Notes under the pieces: generated by a model
Seen by the model: only the letters and a program-made list of their open reading frames with translations
Databases searched by the model: none
What the model was told of the DNA's origin: nothing
Shown: in pieces, positions 44,651 to 54,415 of the stretch
Layout of the letters: each line of letters begins with the position of its first letter
Numbering within the stretch: the first letter of the stretch is position 1
Made by a program: the position numbers and the translations under genes
NCBI RefSeq assembly: GCF_003346815.1
Contig: NZ_CP031217.1
Coordinates: forward strand, 1,550,001-1,614,000
Source of the DNA: Halarcobacter bivalviorum
Lineage (GTDB): Bacteria; Campylobacterota; Campylobacteria; Campylobacterales; Arcobacteraceae
Length of the DNA: 64,000 nucleotides
Direction: 5' to 3'

Positions 44651-45784
44651 TTATTCTCTAATATTTTTTAAAATTAATGGTATTTCGTTATAATCATCAA
44701 CCCAAATTAAACCAACACCAAAAGAAATTGCATCATTTTCCTCAAATTTTTGCATTAATTTAATTAAATCATTAACAACATCATCTAATTCAATATTTGC
44801 TCTTTGTTTTTCATCTAAAAGTCGGGGATCTTCTGACAATAGCTTTTCTAGTTCTTTTTTTACTTTCTTTTTATCATATCTTTTTTTTAAACAAAAATGA
44901 TGAATTTCATCATCCCCTCTTTCATTTTTCGCAATATCAAGAAGCCTTCTTAAATTTGGATCTGAAAAAGAAACTCCAATAAATAAACAGTTATAATCTT
45001 TAAACTTATTGATTTGAATTAAATTGCTCCAACCATAGGTATCAGTATATTGCTGATGATATCCATTCTCACTTAAGACAACTTTATTTTTAGATGTTAG
45101 CTTACCTTGTCTAGGTAAGTATCCATGTACATGATAAATTGGTAATTGATTTTTTTTATAATTCATTCCTCTTGCATGTATAGGTGTAAATGGAATATCC
45201 ACATCAATATTTCTAAGACATTCTTCTATAATATCATCATAATTATACGTAATAATTGAATCTAAATTAGGACTTCTTCCTGCTGCAATACAAAATTGCC
45301 TAATTTCTTTTAATAAATCACTATCTTTAAGGTTTTTATCAATATTTTCATATAAAACATCTCTTATTGATTTTTCAAATGCTACTGTTGAGTTCGGATT
45401 ATTTTTTTTAAAGTAACTATGTAAATAACGCGCTGAAATTAATGAACTTGGTTCAAAAACACTATTAAAAGTTCTTGCAAGAACACTTGACTTGTTATCC
45501 TTTTGAGAGTCATTATCTGACTTAATTGTAAGTAGAAATAATTTTTGTAATAATTCATCCCAACTAGGTAAACCATAATCTATTGAAGTTCCAGCACCTA
45601 GAACAAATACAAGACGTTCACTTTTATACCAGTTTTTGACTTCGTCAATTTTATCTTGTTGAGAATAATGAGCTATTTTATAATATAGATTTTTATTAAA
45701 AAAACTATCCAAAAAATCAGTTTTATCATTAAAAAAATTCAAGAAAAGTTTTGAATTAAACATAGTTGATTTACTGTTATACAT
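44651..45784 (-). CDS. SIR2_2-family protein, probable NAD-depleting antiphage effector
   Basis: The NAD-binding loop reads VLGAGTSIDYGLPSW (G63-S67). Catalytic-type residues follow: N181 in TYNYDD, H218/H220 in YHVHGYLPR, and the last motif FIGVSFSDPNLRRLL (268-282). This is the SIR2_2 pattern of bacterial defence NADases (as in DSR and Thoeris-like ThsA), not of protein deacetylases. An N-terminal extension of about 55 residues is present. A ribosome binding site AAAAGGA sits upstream. The downstream 321-aa gene is in the same operon. NADase activity is inferred from the family. Confidence 0.8.
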   Translation of the reverse strand: MYNSKSTMFNSKLFLNFFNDKTDFLDSFFNKNLYYKIAHYSQQDKIDEVKNWYKSERLVFVLGAGTSIDYGLPSWDELLQKLFLLTIKSDNDSQKDNKSSVLARTFNSVFEPSSLISARYLHSYFKKNNPNSTVAFEKSIRDVLYENIDKNLKDSDLLKEIRQFCIAAGRSPNLDSIITYNYDDIIEECLRNIDVDIPFTPIHARGMNYKKNQLPIYHVHGYLPRQGKLTSKNKVVLSENGYHQQYTDTYGWSNLIQINKFKDYNCLFIGVSFSDPNLRRLLDIAKNERGDDEIHHFCLKKRYDKKKVKKELEKLLSEDPRLLDEKQRANIELDDVVNDLIKLMQKFEENDAISFGVGLIWVDDYNEIPLILKNIRE

Positions 45785-45887
45785 TACTATCCTTTTTAAT
45801 AAAGCAAGTAAAGTTTATCAAAAAAAATAAAATAATATTATTAAATTATATTAGAAAAGTATAAATTCAATTAAAAAACTAAACAAA

Positions 45888-45906
45888 GACGTACTTAAAG
45901 TACGTC
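45888..45906 (-). terminator. Intrinsic terminator of guaA
   Basis: GACGTACTT and AAGTACGTC form a perfect 9-bp stem. On the minus strand it is followed by TTTGTTTAGTTTTTT, so it should end the guaA transcript 47 bp after its stop codon. Confidence 0.75.
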
Positions 45907-45952
45907 GAAGTTCGTATCCTTAGAAAGGTGCGTCGAAATTACGACAAAAAAA

Positions 45953-47488
45953 TTATTCCCACTCGATAGTTGCAGGAGGCTTAGAAGAGATGTCGTACAC
46001 CACTCTATTAATCCCATCAACTTCATTGATAATTCTTCTAGAAATAGTTTCTAAAATATCATGTGGAATATGTGCAAATGTAGCAGTCATACCATCAGTA
46101 GCTTCTACTATTCTAACACATACAGTGTTATCATAAGTTCTGTTATCACCCATAACACCTACAGATTTTACGTTTAATAGTACTGTAAATGCTTGCCAAG
46201 TTTTATCATATAATCCAGTTGCATGTAATACATCTAACATGATAGTATCAGCTTTTCTAAGAAGTTCTAAATCAGGCTTATTAACATCACCCATAACTCT
46301 AATAGCTAGTCCTGGTCCAGGGAAAGGGTGTCTTCCAATCATATCTTTTGGTAATCCAAGCTCTAATCCTAAAAGTCTTACTTCATCTTTGAATATTTCT
46401 CTTAATGGCTCGATTAGTTCAAAAGTCATCCAATCAGGTAGTCCACCAACATTGTGGTGAGATTTAATTGTTTTTGAAGGTCCTTTAACTGAAACTGATT
46501 CAATAACATCAGTATATAAAGTACCTTGTGCTAAGAACTCAATACCATCGTGTTTTTTAGCTTCTATATCAAATACTTCAATAAAAGTTTCTCCGATGAT
46601 TTTTCTTTTTGTTTCAGGGTCAGTAACACCTGCTAATCTTGAAAGGAAAGTTTCAGAAGCATCTACAGTTACAAGGTTTACACCTCTACTTTTAAACATA
46701 GCTTCTACTTGTTCTCTCTCATTTGCTCTTAATAATCCATTATCTACAAATACAGGAATTAACTGGTCACCAATAGCTTCAGCTAAAAGTGTTGCAACTA
46801 CAGAAGAATCAACTCCTCCAGATACACCACAAAGAACTTTTTTATTTCCTACTTGGTCTTGGATTTTTTTAATTTGTTCTTTTGCAAAAGAACCCATATT
46901 CCATGTAGATTCACATCCACAAATATATTTTGCAAAGTTTTTAAGGATTAAAGAACCTTGTTCAGAGTGATAAACTTCTGGGTGAAATTGAAATGCATAA
47001 ATTCTTTCAGCTTCATTTGCAATTGCTGCAAAAGGAGAGTTTTCAGAAGTTCCAATAACTTCAAATCCATCTGCAAGTTGGTCTACTTTGTCTCCATGAG
47101 ACATCCATACAGTTTGACCATCATTTGTATCTTTGAAAATTTCACACTCTTTTTCAAATGTAAGTTTTGCTTTCCCATATTCATGATGATCAGCTGGAAT
47201 TACACTACCACCAAAGAATTGAGAAATAAGTTGCATACCATAACAAATTCCTAAAATAGGAAGACCTAAATTAAAAATTTCTTCATCAGGATGATAAGCA
47301 TCAGCAGCATAAACTGAAGCTGGTCCACCAGAAAGAATAATACCTCTAGGAGTTCTTGCTAAGATATCTTCAATTCTTTCGTTATAAGGCACAATTTCAG
47401 AGTAAACACCTGCTTCTCTAAGCTTTCTTGCAATAATTTGTGTATATTGACTACCAAAATCTAATACAACTATTGGTACATGTTTCAT
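45953..47488 (-). CDS. guaA: GMP synthase (glutamine-hydrolysing)
   Basis: This is a full-length (511 aa) enzyme of purine biosynthesis, converting XMP to GMP with ATP and glutamine. The glutaminase domain has the nucleophile C82 (GICYGMQ) and the HPE triad ([10 protein letters not shown]). The synthetase domain has the PP-loop GVSGGVDSS near 220, and the C-terminal dimerisation part ends in the signature [11 protein letters not shown]. It has somewhat higher GC than its neighbours, as expected for an abundant housekeeping gene. It is transcribed alone. Confidence 0.98.
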   Translation of the reverse strand: MKHVPIVVLDFGSQYTQIIARKLREAGVYSEIVPYNERIEDILARTPRGIILSGGPASVYAADAYHPDEEIFNLGLPILGICYGMQLISQFFGGSVIPADHHEYGKAKLTFEKECEIFKDTNDGQTVWMSHGDKVDQLADGFEVIGTSENSPFAAIANEAERIYAFQFHPEVYHSEQGSLILKNFAKYICGCESTWNMGSFAKEQIKKIQDQVGNKKVLCGVSGGVDSSVVATLLAEAIGDQLIPVFVDNGLLRANEREQVEAMFKSRGVNLVTVDASETFLSRLAGVTDPETKRKIIGETFIEVFDIEAKKHDGIEFLAQGTLYTDVIESVSVKGPSKTIKSHHNVGGLPDWMTFELIEPLREIFKDEVRLLGLELGLPKDMIGRHPFPGPGLAIRVMGDVNKPDLELLRKADTIMLDVLHATGLYDKTWQAFTVLLNVKSVGVMGDNRTYDNTVCVRIVEATDGMTATFAHIPHDILETISRRIINEVDGINRVVYDISSKPPATIEWE

Positions 47489-47578
47489 TAAACAGATTCC
47501 TTTGTTTTAAAGTATCCGCGATTATATCTAAAATGTGATTTGAATTTAATTAATAGAGAATTTAAGAGAGGAAAATAT

Positions 47579-47603
47579 TGTATGAAGGAAAAGCCTTCAT
47601 ACA
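47579..47603. terminator. Hairpin after nhaD
   Basis: TGTATGAAGG (47579-47588) and CCTTCATACA (47594-47603) form a perfect 10-bp stem just after the nhaD stop. The trailing T-run is weak. Confidence 0.5.
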
Positions 47604-47615
47604 ATTATAATATTT

Positions 47616-49010
47616 TTAAGCTATGTGATAAAAACCTAAGATTTCGTATTGTAAATACCATACTGCAACAGATACAAAATATCCAATTACAATAGTCCAA
47701 GCAAGTTTCATATGAGCACCAAAAGTATAAATACCATGTAATTTACCCATAACACCAACACCTGCTGCTGAACCAAATGAAATCATAGAACCACCAACAC
47801 CTGCTGTAAGTGTTACAAGCATCCATTGGTCAAGCCCCATTGTAGGATTTGCTTTAAGTACTGCTGACATAACTGGTACGTTATCAACGATTGCAGATAA
47901 GAAACCAACACCAATATTTGCCCAAGTTGGACCTAATACATCTGGTTGATAAACTACAACTGCTAATCCTAACCATCCAATAAAATATAATGCTCCAACT
48001 GCTGCTAGAATACCGAAGAAGAACATTAATGTATTATTTTCAATTTTTGCCATAGAGTGGAAAATATTAAAGTGATCTGTTCCAAATTTTCTTTTTAAAC
48101 CATAAGCATAAACTTTAAGTAAAGAAAGACCGAACATCATACCCCACATAGCTGGTAAATGTAATACTTGGTGAGACATTACCGCACAAAAAATTGTAAA
48201 TACACCAAGTCCCATTACTACTTTTGCACCTTGAGCCATCTCTGGTTTAGACTCTTTTGAAGCATCAAAAGATGGTTTATCTTCAGGAACAAATTTAGAT
48301 AATAAAAATGCCGTTACTAAATATCCAGTAACTGATGCTGGGAAAAGGAATAAAAAGTCTGTGAAAGTACCTTTACCTGCAGTCCAAGCCATAAGAGTTG
48401 TAATATCTCCAAATGGTGACCAAGCACCACCAGCATTTGCTGCAACAACAATATTAATAGCACCTGGTACTAAGAAATCTTTTCTTGTTTTTTCAATTGT
48501 AATTAATACAGTAGAAAGAATTAATGCAGTAGTTAAGTTATCTGCAATTGGAGATAAGAAAAATGCGATAAATCCAGTTACCCAGAACATCTTCTTATAA
48601 CTATAGCCTTTAGAAACAAGGTTATATTTTAATCTATCAAAAACTCCCATATGAATTAATGACTCAATATAAGTCATTGCAACAAAAAGGAAAAAGAAAA
48701 TTTCAGCAATTTCTAAAATTAAGTGTTGCGCTTGTGTATGAACTAAGCTCATATTTAAACCATTTAACGCATAATATAACGCAACTAAAATAAACATAAA
48801 TGTACCAATAAATAAAGCTGGTTTAGCCTTATCGATACCATACTTTTCTTCCGCCGCAACGAAATAATAACCAACAACAAATATAAACAAACACGCAAAT
48901 CCAACCCATGTCATAGTTAGATCAGCTGCAACTTCTCCTGAGGCAGAACCACCACCCGCAGCGAATAATGTTATAGATGACAGAAAAAATACTATCAACA
49001 GTTTTAACAT
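47616..49010 (-). CDS. nhaD: Na+/H+ antiporter NhaD
   Basis: This is a polytopic transporter of 464 aa with about 12 hydrophobic helices. The ArsB/NhaD ion-transporter core is visible: FLSPIADNLTTALILSTVLI and NAGGAWSPFGDITTLMAWTAG, the family's conserved Asp- and Gly-rich regions, plus AIVDNVPVMSAVL. NhaD expels Na+ in exchange for H+, and is common in marine and alkaline-adapted bacteria. The stop of nadB lies just upstream; nhaD begins 2 bp after it, so the two are co-transcribed. Confidence 0.92.
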   Translation of the reverse strand: MLKLLIVFFLSSITLFAAGGGSASGEVAADLTMTWVGFACLFIFVVGYYFVAAEEKYGIDKAKPALFIGTFMFILVALYYALNGLNMSLVHTQAQHLILEIAEIFFFLFVAMTYIESLIHMGVFDRLKYNLVSKGYSYKKMFWVTGFIAFFLSPIADNLTTALILSTVLITIEKTRKDFLVPGAINIVVAANAGGAWSPFGDITTLMAWTAGKGTFTDFLFLFPASVTGYLVTAFLLSKFVPEDKPSFDASKESKPEMAQGAKVVMGLGVFTIFCAVMSHQVLHLPAMWGMMFGLSLLKVYAYGLKRKFGTDHFNIFHSMAKIENNTLMFFFGILAAVGALYFIGWLGLAVVVYQPDVLGPTWANIGVGFLSAIVDNVPVMSAVLKANPTMGLDQWMLVTLTAGVGGSMISFGSAAGVGVMGKLHGIYTFGAHMKLAWTIVIGYFVSVAVWYLQYEILGFYHIA

Positions 49011-49012
49011 TG

Positions 49013-50461
49013 TTACTCCTTAATAAAATGAGCTCCAATTGAGACTTCCCTTTCAACCGCAGCTTTTAAAATAGATTTTGCCGTAAGTAGCCTTAAATGT
49101 AGCAGTCTTCCCACATCTTCTTCTAAAAATTTATCTATTTTTTCAAGAGTAAGTCGTAAAGCCTTTCTATCTCTAACAATTGCAGCATTTTCCCACATTA
49201 GTTTTCGTAAAGAGTCTTTTATTTTCTTGTCTATTTGTTTATTTCTTATATACTTTTTTATCTCTTTTTTGTAGTTTTTCTCATCTATTTTAAAATCATT
49301 TTTTAAAGTCTCTTCAACAGCAATTTTTGAGAAAACAATTCCTTCAAGTAAAGAGTTTGAAGCAAGTCTATTTGCACCATGTATTCCATTGCAAGCTGCT
49401 TCACCTATAGCATAAAGATTTTTCATTCCAATAACTTTTGCTTTTATATCAGTTTGAATTCCACCCATTGCATAGTGAAAGGCAGGAGAAATTGGCACTT
49501 TTTCAAAAGGAAGTTCAAAACCTAAGTCTTTTAAATTTGCATAGATATTTGGAAATCGTTTTATAAAGAAATTCTTTTCAAATTTATCAAAAGATAAATA
49601 GATTCCTAATCCCGTTTTTTTATGATAATCAAAAATAGAACGGCTTACCACATCTCTAGGAGCTAACTCTCCATCTTCATGGTAATCAAATAAAAATCTA
49701 TAATCATTTTCATCTACAATATAAGCACCCTCACCTCGTAAAGCTTCACTCAATAGAGGTTTTCTAGCAAAATGTGTACCCTTTACTACTGTAGGATGAA
49801 ATTGCATCATTTCCATATCTTTTAGTTTTAAACCTTTTTCAACACATAAACCTTGGATTTCTCCTGCTATTGCAGTTGAGTTAGTATGATATTTATATAT
49901 AGAGCCTACACCACCACTTGCAATAATTGTAGTATGAGCATAAGCTATTTCTTCATCAGTTTCTGAAGTAAAGAATTGAACTCCATAACAAATATCATCA
50001 TCAATTAAAAAATCATTAACTACTACATTTGTTCTGATTTCATGGTTACATTGTGAAAGTAAAAAAAGATGAACCATTCTACCTGTTGCATCTCCATCAG
50101 CATGTAAAATTCTACTTCTGCTATGAGCTGCTTCTTTTGTAAAAGCTAATTGTCCTTTATCATTTAAATCAAACTCTAATCCTGCTGAAATCAAATCATT
50201 TATACAAGCTCTCGAGTTTTCACTTAAAACTCTTACTGCTTCTTTATTATTTTGATTAACACCAGCAACTAAAGTATCTTTAATATGAGGTTCTATATCA
50301 TCTTTATCAACTGCAGTTGCGACACCACCTTGTGCCCAAAAAGTATTACAATCCCAAGGAGATTTTTTACAAAGTATTAATACTTTTTTATCCTTTGGAA
50401 TTAATCTTGCTGCATTTAATCCTGCAACACCTGTACCTATAATAATATAGTCATATACCAT
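49013..50461 (-). CDS. nadB: L-aspartate oxidase
   Basis: This is the FAD-dependent first enzyme of de novo NAD biosynthesis, oxidising aspartate to iminoaspartate. The N-terminal FAD motif is IIGTGVAGLNAARL. HSRSRILHADGDATGR, MEMMQFHPT and HYAMGGIQTD are diagnostic. At 482 aa the length fits. The ATG overlaps the stop of the upstream LptM-like gene (TAATG) and the gene is followed by nhaD, giving a tight three-gene run. Confidence 0.95.
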   Translation of the reverse strand: MVYDYIIIGTGVAGLNAARLIPKDKKVLILCKKSPWDCNTFWAQGGVATAVDKDDIEPHIKDTLVAGVNQNNKEAVRVLSENSRACINDLISAGLEFDLNDKGQLAFTKEAAHSRSRILHADGDATGRMVHLFLLSQCNHEIRTNVVVNDFLIDDDICYGVQFFTSETDEEIAYAHTTIIASGGVGSIYKYHTNSTAIAGEIQGLCVEKGLKLKDMEMMQFHPTVVKGTHFARKPLLSEALRGEGAYIVDENDYRFLFDYHEDGELAPRDVVSRSIFDYHKKTGLGIYLSFDKFEKNFFIKRFPNIYANLKDLGFELPFEKVPISPAFHYAMGGIQTDIKAKVIGMKNLYAIGEAACNGIHGANRLASNSLLEGIVFSKIAVEETLKNDFKIDEKNYKKEIKKYIRNKQIDKKIKDSLRKLMWENAAIVRDRKALRLTLEKIDKFLEEDVGRLLHLRLLTAKSILKAAVEREVSIGAHFIKE

Positions 50462-50589
50462 TATTTTGAAGCTTCTTTTTTAGTATCTTCTACATATGTT
50501 GGTGGTGCTTTGTAACCACATCCACTAAAAGATAATAAAACTCCTGCTATAATAAGAGTATGAAAAAAATTAACGAAATACTTAGTCAT
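50461..50589 (-). CDS. 42-aa LptM-like (YifL) small lipoprotein
   Basis: This gene is too short for a standard ORF filter. It reads MTKYFVNFF, then a hydrophobic stretch IIAGVLLSF and the lipobox SFSGC (C24), followed by GYKAPPTY. That last part corresponds to the GCGxKGPLY motif of LptM/YifL lipoproteins, which help LptD assembly in the outer membrane. A short Lys/Glu tail ends the protein. The stop overlaps the nadB ATG as TAATG. The first 30 bp overlap the start of the divergent DUF721 gene. No strong ribosome binding site is seen before ATG 50589. Confidence 0.65.
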   Translation of the reverse strand: MTKYFVNFFHTLIIAGVLLSFSGCGYKAPPTYVEDTKKEASK

Positions 50590-50976
50590 CTTAAGAATAG
50601 TCCTGAATTCAGAAAGATTAATACACAAAAAACAATTCAAGATTTTATTGAATTATTACCAGCCACCTTAAAAAAGGGTGTAAAATTTGCTTATATAAAA
50701 GCAGATATTTTATACTTTGTATTAACCCATCCTGTTTATAAAATGGAGTTTGAGTATAACAAGAATTTAATAAATACACTATTAAAAAAGTATCCACCTA
50801 TTGAAGTAAATGAGTTAAAATTTTTCGTTACTAATAAAAGAGAAAAAAAAGAAGAAAAAAAAGAGGAAGCTCCTTTCTTTATAGAGCGTTCTCACGGTAT
50901 TTTTACCAACTATATCACAGATGAAAAACTTCGTGCAAAAGTAGAAGAGATAAGAGCTATTATAAAAAACTCTTAA
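50560..50976 (+). CDS. DciA-like/DUF721 protein, epsilon type
   Basis: The 138-aa product has the DUF721-type core: LPATLKKGVKFAYIKADILYFVLTHPVYKMEFEYNKNLI (about 34-72). It ends in a Lys/Glu-rich linker and a short helical tail. DciA proteins load replicative helicases in many bacteria, but this short version is distant, so the function remains presumed. The start overlaps the LptM-like gene on the other strand, and the end overlaps the convergent YgjP-like gene by 17 bp. Confidence 0.65.
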   Translation: MKKINEILSHLKNSPEFRKINTQKTIQDFIELLPATLKKGVKFAYIKADILYFVLTHPVYKMEFEYNKNLINTLLKKYPPIEVNELKFFVTNKREKKEEKKEEAPFFIERSHGIFTNYITDEKLRAKVEEIRAIIKNS

Positions 50977-51601
50977 GTAATTTTTCTCTTTGCTTATAAT
51001 CTTGACAATATTTTTCAACCAAATTCCAAAAACTTTTTGAATGATTTTTATGTTTTATATGAGCAAGTTCATGGATTACAACATATTCTATTACTTCAAT
51101 GGGAAACTGAATAAGTAAGATATTAAAGTTAAGTCCATTTCTATAGTTGCAAGAACCCCAAGTTCTCTTATTTTTTCTATATTTAATAGAGGTTGGGAAA
51201 AGATTCATTTTTTTTGCAAATTCATCTACTAATTTGGGGATTATTTTCTTGGCTTCTTCTTTATAATATAACTCCAACTCTTTATCATCTAAATTATTTT
51301 TTAAATATCTTTTTCCATATAATAAATAACTATTATTATTTTTTTCTTTATTAAAAAAGTATTCTCTTCTTTTAACTATCCACTCTTTTTGTCTATTTAT
51401 TAAATCAAGAGCATCAATTTTTGAAAAATATTTATATGAAGATATTTCCAATAAGTTTTTATCTTTAAGCCTTAAATATACGTGTTTATTAGATATTTTC
51501 TTTCTTATAGTTACATTATATATTTCTTGATTTATTTTAACTTTAAACTCTTCTATCACCTTATTGAGACCACTTTCTAAGAATATAATAGATATAATCA
51601 T
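50960..51601 (-). CDS. YgjP-like zinc metallopeptidase (DUF45)
   Basis: The active-site motif is HELAHIKHKNH (H177, E178, H181, H187), a zincin pattern of the YgjP/WLM group. Preceding segments KRTWGSCNYRNGLNFNILLIQFP are family-typical. There is no signal peptide, so it is cytoplasmic. The function is unsettled (protein or peptide processing). The N-terminal 15 residues may not be translated: a GTG at 51559 sits nearer the conserved start, though neither has a strong ribosome binding site. Confidence 0.8.
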   Translation of the reverse strand: MIISIIFLESGLNKVIEEFKVKINQEIYNVTIRKKISNKHVYLRLKDKNLLEISSYKYFSKIDALDLINRQKEWIVKRREYFFNKEKNNNSYLLYGKRYLKNNLDDKELELYYKEEAKKIIPKLVDEFAKKMNLFPTSIKYRKNKRTWGSCNYRNGLNFNILLIQFPIEVIEYVVIHELAHIKHKNHSKSFWNLVEKYCQDYKQREKLLKSFL

Positions 51602-51631
51602 ACTTTAAATTTACTAAAGGACAAACATAAA

Positions 51632-52807
51632 ATGAAAATTGCAAGTAGAATGGAAAACCTATCGCCATCAGTTACAATGGCAATTACAGCTTTAGCAAGA
51701 GAGTTAAAAGCACAAGGTAAAGACATTTTAAGTTTTAGTGCAGGTGAGCCAGACTTTGACACACCTGAAGTTATCAAACAAGCAGCAATCCAAGCTATAA
51801 AAGATGGACATACTAAATACACAGCTGTAGAAGGTACCATTCAAACGAAGAAAGCAATTATCAAGAAGTTAAAAACTGATCACGGATTAAACTATGAGTT
51901 AGATGAAATCATTGTATCAAATGGTGCAAAACACTCATTATTTAATCTATTTCAATGTCTAATTGAAGAAGGTGATGAAGTAATTATTCCTGCTCCTTAC
52001 TGGGTAACATATCCAGAGCAAGTAAAATTCTCTGATGGTGTTCCTGTTTTTATTGAAACAGATGATTCAACAGAATTTAAAATTACTGCTGAACAATTAA
52101 AAGCAGCAATTACACCAAAAACAAAAGTTTTACTTTTAAATACTCCATCAAACCCAACAGGTTCTGTTTATACAAAAGAAGAACTTCTTTCGTTAGCTGA
52201 AGTATTAAAAGATACTGATATTTTAGTATTTTCAGATGAAATGTATGAAAAAATCATGTATGATGGAGAAAACTTCACTGCTGTTGCATCTGTAAGTGAA
52301 GATATGTTCCAAAGAACTGTTACTATCAATGGAATTAGTAAAGCAGTTGCTATGACTGGTTGGAGATATGGTTATGTGGCAAGTCCAAATAAAGCTTTAA
52401 TTAAAGCTATGACTAAACTACAAGGTCAAGTTACTTCAAATGTAAACTCTATCACTTTAGAAGCTGCTGTAGCTGCTTTAGATGGAAGTGCTGATGCAGA
52501 TATTGAGACTATGAGAGTTGAGTTTGAAAAAAGAAGAAATGTTGCTGTTGAATCTTTCAATGCAATAAATGGAATCTCTTGTGTTGTACCAAAAGGTGCA
52601 TTCTACCTTTTTGTAAATATCAAAGAAATTGGTGGAGACTCTATGAAATTTTCTGCTGACCTTTTAGAGAAAGAAGGTGTAGCAGTTGTTCCTGGTCTTG
52701 CATTTGGAACGGAAGGTTATTTTAGATTCTCTTTTGCTACTGACTTACCTACAATTGAAGAAGGTATTAGAAGAATTAGAAAATTTGTAGAAGAGAATTT
52801 CGCATAA
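51632..52807 (+). CDS. aspC: Class I/II pyridoxal-phosphate aminotransferase (aspartate aminotransferase type)
   Basis: This is a fold type I enzyme of 391 aa: SFSAGEPDFDTPE at the start, LNTPSNPTGSVYTKEEL, SDEMYEKIMYDG, and the PLP lysine near residue 237 in NGISKAVAMTGWRYG. The Arg in FRFSFAT near the end binds the carboxylate. This is the AspC/AatA subgroup that transfers the amino group between aspartate and oxoglutarate. The start is supported by AAAGGACAAAC. It begins a three-gene run with CDF and SDR genes. Confidence 0.93.
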   Translation: MKIASRMENLSPSVTMAITALARELKAQGKDILSFSAGEPDFDTPEVIKQAAIQAIKDGHTKYTAVEGTIQTKKAIIKKLKTDHGLNYELDEIIVSNGAKHSLFNLFQCLIEEGDEVIIPAPYWVTYPEQVKFSDGVPVFIETDDSTEFKITAEQLKAAITPKTKVLLLNTPSNPTGSVYTKEELLSLAEVLKDTDILVFSDEMYEKIMYDGENFTAVASVSEDMFQRTVTINGISKAVAMTGWRYGYVASPNKALIKAMTKLQGQVTSNVNSITLEAAVAALDGSADADIETMRVEFEKRRNVAVESFNAINGISCVVPKGAFYLFVNIKEIGGDSMKFSADLLEKEGVAVVPGLAFGTEGYFRFSFATDLPTIEEGIRRIRKFVEENFA

Positions 52808-52808
52808 T

Positions 52809-53693
52809 ATGACCCCACAAAGAAAAGCAACGGTTGTATCAAGTAGCGTTGCAGCAATTCTTACACTAATTAAATTAGTTGTAGGAATTGCAAGTGGTTC
52901 AGTTGCAGTACTTGCATCTGCCATTGACTCTGTACTTGATATGTTTGTATCTATTTTTAACTACTTTGCTATAAGCAACTCAGAGAAACCAGCCGATAAA
53001 CATTTTAACTATGGAAGAGGAAAGATTGAAGCCTTAGCTTCTGTTATTGAAGGTACAATTATTTGTATCTCTGGTTTATTTCTACTTTATCAAGCAATTA
53101 AAAAAGCTATTAATGAAGAGACTTCTCAATATTTAGAAATCTCATTAATTGTAATGACTATTTCAATAGTAATCACAGTAAGTTTAGTTATTTACTTAAA
53201 TCGTGTTGCCAAAGAGACTGGTAGTATGGTTATTAAAGCAGATGCCTTACACTATAAAACAGATGTTTATACTAATGCAGCTGTTTTTATCTCTCTTATT
53301 TTAGTTAACTTTACAGGAATTGAGTTAATTGATGTTATTGTAGGTGGAGGAATTTCACTTTTTATTATCTATTCTGCTTATGAGTTAATTCAAGATGGAA
53401 TTTTAGTTTTACTTGATAGAGCAGTTGATGAAGAGATTGTAGAAAAGATAATTGAAATAATTAAAAATGAAGAAAAAGTAAATACTCATCATTTACTTAA
53501 AACAAGAGAGGCAGGAAGTCAAACTTTTGTAGAAGTTCATTTAGTATTTGATTGTTTAATTACTCTAATGGATGCACATAGAGTTTCTGATAAAATTGAA
53601 GACAAAATAAAAAATCTTGACCCTAAAAAAGATTGGATTATAAATATTCATATGGATCCATATGATGATTTTGAAATAAATAAAGAGAGATAA
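52809..53693 (+). CDS. Cation diffusion facilitator (FieF-like)
   Basis: There are six hydrophobic helices; the metal-binding CDF motif is ASAIDSVLDMFVSIFNYFAI in helix II, with ADALHYKTDVYTNAAVFISL in helix V. A C-terminal cytoplasmic domain (about 210-294) ends with HMDPYDD. It exports divalent metals such as Zn2+ or Fe2+ in exchange for protons. The gene starts 1 bp after the aminotransferase stop and is co-transcribed. Confidence 0.92.
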   Translation: MTPQRKATVVSSSVAAILTLIKLVVGIASGSVAVLASAIDSVLDMFVSIFNYFAISNSEKPADKHFNYGRGKIEALASVIEGTIICISGLFLLYQAIKKAINEETSQYLEISLIVMTISIVITVSLVIYLNRVAKETGSMVIKADALHYKTDVYTNAAVFISLILVNFTGIELIDVIVGGGISLFIIYSAYELIQDGILVLLDRAVDEEIVEKIIEIIKNEEKVNTHHLLKTREAGSQTFVEVHLVFDCLITLMDAHRVSDKIEDKIKNLDPKKDWIINIHMDPYDDFEINKER

Positions 53694-53695
53694 TA

Positions 53696-54406
53696 ATGAA
53701 TTTATCTAATAAAACTATTTTAATAACTGGTGCAAATGGTGGGTTAGGAAGCGCACTTGTTAAATATGCACAGAACTTAAATGCAAAAAAGATATATTGT
53801 ACAGCAAGAAATATCAAAAGTTTAGATCACTTAAAAAATCAAGAAAACATAGAGATTTTAGAACTTGATATTACAAATAAAATTTCTGTTGAAAACTTTT
53901 CAATGCAAATTCAAAATATTGATGTTGTGATAAATAATGCAGGATTTAATAGTAATCAAGTTTTGAATGACAATATAAAAACTGATTTTGAAGTAAATGT
54001 TTTTGGTACCTTAAATATTTGTGAATCTTTAAAAAACAAGATAAATAAAGGTGGTTCATTAGTTAATATCACTTCTATTTTAGCCTTAATTAATCTTCCT
54101 ATTATGGCTTTATATTGTGCTTCTAAAAGTGCTTTACACTCAATAACACAAGCTTTAAGAGCTGAACTAGCTAATAAAGAAGTTTATGTTCATGAAATAC
54201 TTCCTGGTCCTATTGATACAGCTATGACAAAGGGTCAAGAAATGCCAAAAACTTCTCCAGAAGAGATTGCAAAAGCAATTTTTGAAGGAATAGAAAATAA
54301 AGAAGAAGAGATTTTTCCAGATAATTTTTCAAAAGATATATACAAAAAACTGCTAACTAACCCAAAAGCTTTAGAAAAAGAGTTTGCTTTAAGTGTAAAA
54401 CAATAA
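53696..54406 (+). CDS. Short-chain dehydrogenase/reductase
   Basis: This is a classical SDR of 236 aa: TGANGGLGSALV cofactor loop (residues 10-21), NNAG, SITSILALINLPIMALYCASKSAL containing the catalytic Ser and YxxSK (YCASK). PGPIDTAMT is the usual post-active-site motif. Its substrate is unknown. It begins 2 bp after the CDF gene in the aspC-CDF-SDR run. Confidence 0.88.
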   Translation: MNLSNKTILITGANGGLGSALVKYAQNLNAKKIYCTARNIKSLDHLKNQENIEILELDITNKISVENFSMQIQNIDVVINNAGFNSNQVLNDNIKTDFEVNVFGTLNICESLKNKINKGGSLVNITSILALINLPIMALYCASKSALHSITQALRAELANKEVYVHEILPGPIDTAMTKGQEMPKTSPEEIAKAIFEGIENKEEEIFPDNFSKDIYKKLLTNPKALEKEFALSVKQ

Positions 54407-54415
54407 GTTTTATTC

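Noticed and set aside
45888-45945. Repeated GTCGAA...CG strings after guaA as a possible repeat family
   Set aside because: One is part of the guaA terminator and the other is an imperfect copy; I see no third copy in the window, so I leave it as a terminator region.
46239-47254. Three plus-strand open frames inside guaA
   Set aside because: They are antisense shadows of a clear guaA gene, with no family match and no ribosome binding sites.
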